Positions 57,000 to 64,000 of a DNA stretch of 64,000 bases are shown here, in pieces (position 1 is the stretch's first letter; the number at the start of each line of letters is the position of its first letter). Source of the stretch: Zea mays. Taxonomy: Eukaryota > Streptophyta > Magnoliopsida > Poales > Poaceae. The notes under the pieces are model-generated. The model was given only the letters and a program-made list of their open reading frames with translations, ran no database searches and was not told where the DNA came from. Location of the stretch: NCBI RefSeq assembly GCF_902167145.1, contig NC_050101.1, forward strand, positions 133,640,990 through 133,704,989. The letters run 5' to 3'. The translations under genes were made by a program, and so were the position numbers.

Positions 57000-57747
57000 G
57001 CCTTACTGGTCCATCATTTTCATAAGTGTTGAGATGTCTAGAAATTTTTAAATTTTGATTCAACATTAAAGGTGAAGTAGGGTAATAAACACTAGAAAGT
57101 GCAACGGTAGAATCATAGAATAGCTGCAGAAAAGGTAACACTTTCTCTACAATAGTTCAATGATTAGTAATGAGTAAAGGAGGACTACCTTCGTCCATAG
57201 GATATTGGGTTTGGATAAAGACAGAAAAAGTGCTTATGTGTGGAAGAAGGTGCTTAAGCATAAAAATGTTGAATTCCATCTAACATCAACATCAACCCCA
57301 AACTTTCTAAGTGTAACACCTATACTGAGGCAATAACTCTTCTATACACCAATTCTTTGGTTTGAAGAGTTTAAAAATTGATAGCTTTTCTATAATTATC
57401 TAGATACGGCTTTAGGATTGCTAAACAAGACTTCACAATTAAGTTAATTATGTGGCAAGCATAACACTGATGTAAAAACTGTAGACAAATCATCAGGATC
57501 ATCATAATCATAAGCATTATCGTCTAATGGATCAGAGAAAACAAGGCCAAGGTTACCAAAAAATAATGGTTTTAGAAAAGACACAGCAGTTATATTTGAT
57601 GAAGCATTGTCTAGAGTTATAGAAAATATTTTATTGGCCAAGCCAAACTCATCAACCACTATTGCAATATGTTCAGCAATATTTCTACCAGTATGTGATT
57701 CATCAATTAGCTTAAGACCAATCAATCTCTTTTCTAAAACATACAAC
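57000..57747 (-). pseudogene. hAT transposase, middle part (broken)
   Basis: Minus-strand frame 57444-57776 carries LEKRLIGLKLIDESHTG, NIAEHIAIVVDEFGL and KIFSITLDNASSN, the conserved catalytic-core region of plant hAT transposases (RICESLEEPER/Ac type). A second frame at about 57010-57180 has LFYDSTVALSSVYYPTSP. The acidic DDPDDL-like run and stop codons show decay. It continues across element D into the C-terminal part at 24618-25289. Homology ends near 57747, so the N-terminal half is lost. Confidence 0.8.
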
Positions 57748-58062
57748 GTCCCTAGGCCCGCCCGACGTTGGCGCAATCTTGCGCGGAACGAAAACCCATC
57801 AAGGTTCTGGCGCTTTGGAGTTCGCTAGCGAAATTCTCGCTGGTGTTGTTCAAGGCAATCCTGCAGGCGTTTTTGGCACCACCAGGGAAGATTTCTTCCC
57901 GGATGGGTCCGCTATGCAGTGTAAAATATCTTCCTGGTCCACAATGTAGGAGATGGATCCAAAGTAGAAGATCTCTCCAGCATTGAAGGTGATCATGGTG
58001 TTGAAGATGATTGCCATGGAGTCGTCGTGTTTCAATGTCGCACCCCCTACTAGCATGCCAGC
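57748..58062 (-). other. Degenerate coding-like stretch, not identified
   Basis: GC-richer than its surroundings. Overlapping minus-strand frames read GGATLKHDDSMAIIFNTMI and FGSISYIVDQEDILH in one frame and RIALNNTSENFASELQSAR in another, as if one old gene was broken by indels. I do not recognise the family. It could be a captured host gene fragment or a gypsy gag remnant. Confidence 0.35.
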
Positions 58063-58706
58063 TGTCGGTGTTTATGACCTGACTGTGCACCACGGGGATA
58101 CCCACGTGATGTTTTTTTGGGTAGGACGGCGTCGTTGATTGTGACTCGATGGTACGTGCAGAGGCACGTCAGTATTGCTCGTAAAGTTACATAGGTTCAG
58201 GACGCTTTGAATTGCGTAATACCCTACTTTCTGTTGTGGCTAAGTATTGATTGCTGGAGTACGAGACTGGGGTTAGGTGAGCCTGATCCAAGACGACAAA
58301 GACCGACATCCGAGTTAGGCGCTACTGAAGCATTGATATCCCGGGTGATGCAGTTGCAAGCACCCAAGGAGCTATGCATTCAGTGATAACTCGGGCGACA
58401 AGGCGATCAAGGCTCTGGATATATAGGACTGCAATCTGCGACAAAGAAGGGGATAACCGAAGTAGATAGTGATCACAACTTGTAAAGATATAACTCTTTG
58501 GTCGTGTATATAAGGCCAAGGGGGAACCCCTACAAAATCATCTCATCACACACCATTTCACCCCATCCTCATCAACAGCAGCTGAGCCATCACAGAGCTC
58601 ATTTGTATGCCAACCCATCCCATAGAACGACTCAGTAGGAGGCTCGTTAGGCGACATGTGATACGTTTTAGTGTTCATGAGGACGGAGGGATATCTATCC
58701 CCCACA
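58063..58706 (+). repeat. LTR-like sequence, probably gypsy
   Basis: Begins TGTCGGTGTTTATGACC and ends ATCTATCCCCCACA, with a TATA-like TGTATATAAGGCC near 58505 and the usual AACCCCTACAAAATCATC downstream of it. The flanks CCAGC and ATCTT do not match, so borders are tentative. Confidence 0.4.
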
Positions 58707-58712
58707 ATCTTA

Positions 58713-59290
58713 GCACACTAATTAGTACATAGTAGCTTTATTTTGAATCTTATCTAATAAATTTCAATCAATTTCAATGAAATTTTAAGGTCAGAGCATG
58801 AACATTTATTTCTAAGGTCCGAATTTTGATGTAGGGCAAGATCTAAATCTTGTTGTGCTAACTTGAACAGATTAGCTTCATGATATTTTGAATTCTATTT
58901 AACAAATTTTAATCAATTTTGATAAAAAAAACTTTAAGGTGTAAACGCTACCTTTTATTGTTAGGGGTTTGTCTTTTGATGTGAGATACATGTGTAGATT
59001 ATGTTGTGCTAAATGATACAAACTAGCTTTATGATATTTTAAATCATATTTAACAAATTTCAATTAGTTTTGTTAAAATTTTAATGCGTGAATGCGAGAT
59101 TTTGTTACTATGGTATGCTTTCGATGTGGGACCTATATGCAAATCTTGTCGTCCTAACTAGCACATATTATCTTCATATATTTTGAATCCTAATCAACAA
59201 ATTTCAGCCAACTCTGATGAAATTCTAAGATATGAACACAAGCTTTTGTTTCTAGGGTCTAGTTTTGATGAGAGCCATTAATTAATGTCT
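58713..59290. repeat. Divergent tandem repeat, unit about 147 bp, four copies
   Basis: The phrase ATTTTGAATCxTATxTAACAAATTTCAATC recurs at about 58737, 58884, 59033 and 59179, each followed after similar spacing by an AAATTTTAAGG-like phrase, by GATGTGxGA, and by AATCTTGTTGTGCTAA. The units are diverged and AT-rich. A further decayed unit lies near 59620-59720. Confidence 0.7.
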
Positions 59291-59930
59291 ATAGTGCTAA
59301 GGCTATTACCAATCCATAGTATCATGCACTTTTAACACATGCCACATAAGCATTTTTTATGATGTGACAAAAGAGTTAGGATGAAAGAGAAGAAAATTGA
59401 ATCTTGAGGGAGATGAGATCATATGCATTGAAATTTTAACCATCTAATTGGCCCACATTTCATACTCTCGCATGTATTAGCATTTAATATTTTTGTAGAG
59501 GATCAAAAAGTAATCTATGATGCCGTACATTAGGATAATTATATCTTATATAATTTAATATGACATGGCAAGTTTAGCCTAATTGGTACTGAGTAGGTGT
59601 TTGTTGCATTAAATCATCTGCAATAAATTTTAGACAGTTTGGATTAAAAAAAGATATAATATGAACGCAAGATTTTAAATTCAGGGATCTGACTTTGAAT
59701 GTGAAACCCATATGTCTGCAAACTTAAACACGTTATACGAACCCGCAGGTTCAATTAGTTTGAGTTAGAATAGGTTGGGTTAAAACTATAAAAACACATG
59801 GTAAGGATGCATTGAAGAAGGCTAATTTGTTATGGGTTAAATTGAGTACGAGGTAGGTTTTAACTTATTAGCAGGCCTGTCACTGAGAGACAGATCCTGG
59901 CTTGCCCCGCAGTGCTGGAAACAAATTATC
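59291..59930. other. AT-rich intergenic stretch
   Basis: No gene is seen. 59300-59600 interrupts the 147-bp repeat series and may be another small insertion, but I could not find inverted ends. A partial repeat unit is at about 59620-59720. Confidence 0.4.
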
Positions 59931-60265
59931 ATGGCAGCTACATGTGTGCATCATGTCAATTTCAAGAATATTACATTAGCATAGCCATAAAATACTCGTC
60001 GTAACTGAATTCATGTACAGACACAAGAATAGCCACAAATAAACACCAATCCAAACACCGAATTCTCATAGACCTACAAGGTCATAGCCAAACCCACAAG
60101 AAGCACTTTTTATGTTAAGTTCATATCTTTAATTGAGTTCTCACAATCACATCATAATATGTAGCTTTCCTCTACACAAGAAACAATTGCAATGGCTGCT
60201 GCCCCCCGGACCCCGGTGATAGGCACAAACATGCACAGCAAAAAGCACTATGTGCACATCATGCC
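59931..60265 (-). other. Likely 3' UTR of VAMP71
   Basis: Sequence downstream of the stop codon with no other feature. I could not fix the polyadenylation site. Confidence 0.4.
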
Positions 60266-62906
60266 TTACCTTATGCAAGTTGGTAGGGTGAAACCATGGC
60301 ACACGAAGACTAGAACGACATATATTATTACCAGGAGGAGAAGTATCAATGCGGCCCTGCACAGAGATAGAATAAGATTATTGTGAGGCGAAAAGCTCAA
60401 ACATCAGTGGAGGAAACATCATAGCATCATACCAGCCTAAGGCCCTGTTTGTTTCTTTATCAGATTATATAATCCAGCTTATGGATTATATAAACACCTA
60501 TTGACCTACTTATGGATTATTATAATCTAGGCATCTAGATTATATAATCCACCTAATAATCTGTGTTGTTTGTTTACTTTTCAACTTATTTAAGCTGAAT
60601 TATATAATCTGGAGGGTAAACAAATAGGGCCTTAGACTTGATTATGGCATCCAGCTTTCACATATAATAATTATATTCAAAAGTGTAAAGGTTGCTGCTT
60701 GGCACGACAAAAAAAAGAACAAATAGTTCCAATGCTTGAATGTCATGGAGTACATGGCTACATGCATCCCATACTGAAAGTTAAGAATTGATTAGAGTAG
60801 AGCTTACAGCAAACAACAGGCTCCAAAGTGTAAATCAAATTCTCGTGCAACCAGTGTATCCACTCTTTTTTTATCATCTGACATCTTATATCAACAATAA
60901 GTTTCTACCATTCTACAGTTTATAAACATCGCTTAATTTCTTCTGTTTGTGCAGAAGAAAAATTTATGTTCCCATCTTTGTTACTCATACTGCTACGTCA
61001 GAACCAAATATATTCAAATAATAAAAAACCACTGAGTACTGCCGTATATATAGTCACTATTCAAATAAAACAATATAATACCATTATCGATAAAGTTGCA
61101 TTCAAATTTACTGCATTAAATCAAACTGGGCATTGTTTAGTAGATTATTTTTCAATAAAGTTGCATACTGAGTTGGGTAATAAGAAGCTAATTAACAATC
61201 ATGGAAAGGGAAATAAGTCAGTACGAAGTTCATGAAACAAAAGCAAAATTAATAGTTCATGAGGCAAAAAGGAAGGAGATCAACATGCAAAACAAAATAC
61301 GATAGCTAAGTGTTCTAAATTAGTCAATAAAGCAGAATATGCCATACGTGAGTTTGACATTTCTCCACCAAACAGTGTTTCTGAACCGCCGAGCTTGTCT
61401 CTTGAATCGAACTGTATTTCCTTGCATATTTGCAGTCTTGTCAACCAGCAGTTCCAAACGATCACCTCTTTCAAGAACCTTATCAATGTTATCAATCATA
61501 ACACTACGGACCTGCGAGAAAATGATGAAGAGATAAATCCTTTTGTATTGTGAGACTCTTCCACTCCAATGTGCTAGATCAATGGAATTTTCTGTAATGG
61601 TTTGCTTTAAACAAGTATGTGAAAACTAGTTCCACAAAGGTTTCAGGCACTTCATTCATGAGCATTTCCACTTCTAGCTTATAAGATCGGAGGTCACAGC
61701 ATACATCCAACGTTAGTTTTCAGAATATATAAGTTCTTCAACATAGGATAGTCTTCATATATGAAACAACTGAAAAATGGGTGCATTACCTGATTGATTT
61801 CACCTCTCATGCGGTTTATTCTATCTGCACTAGGGTCATTTGAATAGTAATCCATTTGCTGGCTCAAGACCCTTGAGAATTCATCATTCATTGCATATGC
61901 AAGAGCGGTTAGCGCAGCCCGGCCATATGTCTTGACAAACCTTCCATGAATATCCTCCAAAAATGCGAAGGGAATCCGTCCTGTGGCATGAGAAGAAAAA
62001 AACATTGATAAGCTCATGGTTGTGCATTTCGCAACAGACATATTTGCGGGGCAATGAGGACTCAGATGATTCTAGACGATGATGTGAAGATGTGGCTAGT
62101 ATAGCAAACAGTCACTGTAAATATTATACTGCAAGGCTAAAAGTCAGCAGGATAAGATGATACTCAGAAACAAGTAGACCAATTTTGCTCTTGATTGTAC
62201 CAACAAAGAAGTACAGTTCATCTTAAACCTACTACGAGCTAACAGACAGTGTTAGAGGTTGAGAATTAGTAGACAGATTGTTATGTATGCAGCAATGAGC
62301 AAGTTTGATCCCGAAGTCAACAGCTGGAAAACCGGAGCTGCTCAACGTATGGCCCCAGAGCCCATCAACCCTTAGACGCCATTTGGCTCTGGCTACACTG
62401 GAATCCAATCGCATCTCGTCGGTTTGTCCTGATCTACCCATCCCCTAAGGTCAGCAGTCAGACTGCTAGTAAAGTAGTAACAGACCAGATGGACGCGTGA
62501 CGACAAAACCCAGAATGAGGCCCGGATCTCCGCTACTCCGCCGGCCTATCGCGCCGGACCACGTAATCCCATAGCACCACAAACCCGGAGGCGTCCCAAT
62601 CGAGCTCGGAACCCCCACGCGAGTGCGATCGTACCGGAAAGGGAGGGAGAGCCGGAGAGGACGGACATGACTAGCAAAGCGCTTACTTCCGGCGGCGTCG
62701 TCGGCCATGCAGAGCGCGGTGATGCCGTCGGTGCGCTTGGCGTGGAAGACGTAGCGGTCCTGCGTGTAGGAGACGTGGCTGTCGGCGCCGCCGTCGGGGA
62801 GGCGCTCGAGGACCTGGCGCGCGATGGCGCCCGCGTTGGTGGCTGCCGCGCTGTGCTCCGCCAGCACCACCGTGCCGCGCGCCACCAGCGCGTACAGGAT
62901 TGCCAT
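60266..62906 (-). CDS. VAMP71-type longin R-SNARE, 221 aa, four exons
   Basis: Coding exons on the minus strand: 62906-62687, 61980-61790, 61511-61348 and 60356-60266 (220+191+164+91 nt = 222 codons). All introns are GT...AG (706, 278, 991 bp). The longin domain opens with MAILYALVARGTVVLAEHSA and runs to about residue 115 (SYTQDRYVFHAKRTDG, RIPFAFLEDIH, RVLSQQMDYYSNDP). The SNARE motif covers about residues 126-185, with the zero-layer Arg at R152 in VLERG. A transmembrane segment follows at about 193-211 (AALILLLLVIIYVVLVFV), then a short luminal tail ending CHGFTLPTCIR. Plant VAMP711-714 proteins sit on the vacuole or late endosome, form trans-SNARE complexes for fusion there, and matter in stress and stomatal responses. 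The start is chosen by family conservation. All key features are present, so the gene looks functional. It could also be called VAMP7-like. Confidence 0.95.
60441..60631. mobile_element. MITE in VAMP71 intron 3
   Basis: GGCCCTGTTTGTTT at the left and AAACAAATAGGGCC at the right are inverted, flanked by CTAA and TTAG. The AT-rich core repeats ATTATATAATCCAGCTT-like phrases. It is spliced out with intron 3 (60357-61347). Confidence 0.7.
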
Positions 62907-63595
62907 CTCGCCTGTTCCCTTGGAGCCGATCCCCTCCCCTCCTCTCCCCCGGCGGCGGCGTCTGCCGTGTGGACTAGGAGAGGACGGAGAAAAGGGGAGA
63001 GGTTTGGGCTCGGTTGGGCCAAGATGGAGACGGAGGAGGAAGGACACGCCCGAGCTGGTTGCCTGCCACTGCCAGCCTATTGTGTGGGGGAGTTGGGACG
63101 AGACGGGAGGCTTGTTTAATTGGCGGTGGGGCCTGGCCGGCGCGTGCAGGTACAGGTGTGAAGCGCTGTCGTGTTTGGTCGCGGCGTGGGTGGGTTGCGT
63201 TGGTTTTGGTTGGCTGGCCGGTTGGGCTGAGGCTCTCTGATGACGCGAGCGGCCCGTTGCTTCCAGAACGGAGGCGGAGCCCGGCTCAGGCTCACCTCAT
63301 TCCACGGTTGGATCCTGGGCTCCCCGCCTCTCGGTTGGTACTTTGGACTGACCGTTTTTTGCCGTTTCTGAGGCAGCGCATCCACGTCCGTTGCCACGAT
63401 ATTTATTAAGTCTATCTTCAGCAGATTTCCTATCTAATCACTTATCTTCTATTTTAAACTTCACTTTGCAAACAGTGTCATCTACAGTTCCGTATCCCCT
63501 CTTTTACGTGAACCACTGGAGACAGTCTAACGTAACAAAATCTCGAACAGTGTTTCCTATACACCTCATGAGTGGCCCCGTTTGGTTTGAGTAAT
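62907..63595 (-). promoter_or_regulatory. 5' UTR and promoter region of VAMP71
   Basis: GC-rich up to about 63300, as is usual for grass housekeeping genes, then AT-richer. No TATA box that I trust is visible. The region ends at the start of an LTR at 63596, about 0.7 kb from the start codon. Confidence 0.45.
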
Positions 63596-64000
63596 TGTTG
63601 GCATCGATCTAGGCGCTAATCACTGCGATGAGAATCGGCGGTGGTGCTCTCTGCGGAATCGTGGACGGTCCACGACCAAGGGCAGGATAGTCCGCGACCT
63701 AGCACAGAGGCTAGGGTTTCTATCTTACAAGCCCGACGGTCCGCGCCTGGTGGCCCGATGGTCCGCGTGTGCATAGAGGAGACGGAATTCGCCAACAGTA
63801 CCTAGATCTCGCTCCCGGAAGAGACCCTGACGGAGAAGAGAGATCCTAGGGTTTGTCTTGGGTGGCAGACCACTTAAGACCCCTCTAAACGACGTAGAGT
63901 CGGAGAGAGGTGAAGATTACAGGAAGGAAACTATGTTACTGTATACTCCTAGTGCAGAATGTAAAGAACAGAAGATAATTTGATTGTTTGAACAATTGTT
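63596..64000 (+). repeat. Start of another LTR, runs off the window
   Basis: Begins TGTTGGCATCGATCTAGGCG. It contains palindrome-like GGACGGTCCACGACC, GACGGTCCGCGCC and GATGGTCCGCGTG motifs at about 63662-63770, close to those of the element C LTR but not to the Opie or Ji ones. Strand and family are uncertain. Confidence 0.5.

Noticed and set aside
62546..63022. 158-codon frame overlapping VAMP71 exon 1
   Set aside because: It is a shifted reading of the GC-rich exon (Arg/Ala/Pro/Ser-rich) and runs across the exon 1 splice donor.
62907..63047. N-terminal extension of VAMP71 (47 codons in frame upstream of MAILY)
   Set aside because: The extension has no ATG (the reading starts at GTG), is low-complexity, and longin R-SNAREs of this family begin at MAILYALVARG.

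Overview
The window is nuclear DNA of a grass, almost certainly maize (Zea mays) or a close relative. The evidence is the density of nested Ty1/copia Sirevirus LTR retrotransposons. Their LTRs run from TGAAAGGGAAAT to CTCTCA or CTTTCA, carry CACCGGACTGTCCGGTG palindromes, and have initiator-Met-tRNA primer sites (TGGTATCAGAGC) and repeated AAAGGGGGAG purine tracts. They match what I remember of the maize Opie and Ji families. Two host genes with ordinary plant exon/intron structure sit as islands among the transposons.

Layout. (1) 1-17378 is a left-hand nest that continues off the window. The LTR end of an unseen Opie-like element (1-430) lies inside the gag of Opie-like element A (431-7756, +). 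A lies in the pol of Ji-like element B (7757-14759, -). B lies in the pol of a third Sirevirus, C (14760-17163, +), which lies in an older LTR remnant (17164-17378). (2) 17379-22210 holds a DCD-domain gene on + (coding exons 19875-21232, 340 aa) with MITE-like elements on both sides. (3) 22480-23600 is a decayed Sirevirus-type LTR. (4) 24618-57747 is a decayed hAT transposase remnant (-). It is split by element D, a pol-less gag-bearing Sirevirus (-), whose outer ends carry the perfect 5-bp duplication AACTT at 25290-25294 and 56995-56999. D has swollen to about 31.7 kb through a MITE in its left LTR, a solo LTR with duplication ACTCT (27920-29283), a second solo LTR (30324-41047) that holds a complete young Opie element F (31536-40451, duplication GGTGG), a small gypsy-like element G (41550-44118), and a gypsy solo LTR H (45282-56618) that holds a 5'-truncated Ji element I (45362-53914). 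(5) 57748-59930 contains a degenerate coding-like stretch, an LTR-like sequence and a divergent tandem repeat of about 147 bp. (6) 60266-62906 (-) is a complete four-exon gene for a VAMP71-type longin R-SNARE of 221 aa. (7) From 63596 another LTR begins and runs off the right edge.

How it fits together. The host genes converge (DCD +, VAMP71 -) and are about 39 kb apart, almost all of it nested transposon. Element F is the only element with both LTRs, a duplication and uninterrupted gag and pol, so it is the best candidate for a recently mobile, coding-competent copy. Insertion order can be read from the nesting and from the target-site duplications. Family names Opie and Ji, and the DCD, VAMP71, hAT and Transposase_28 labels, come from recognition of motifs by eye, not from a database search.
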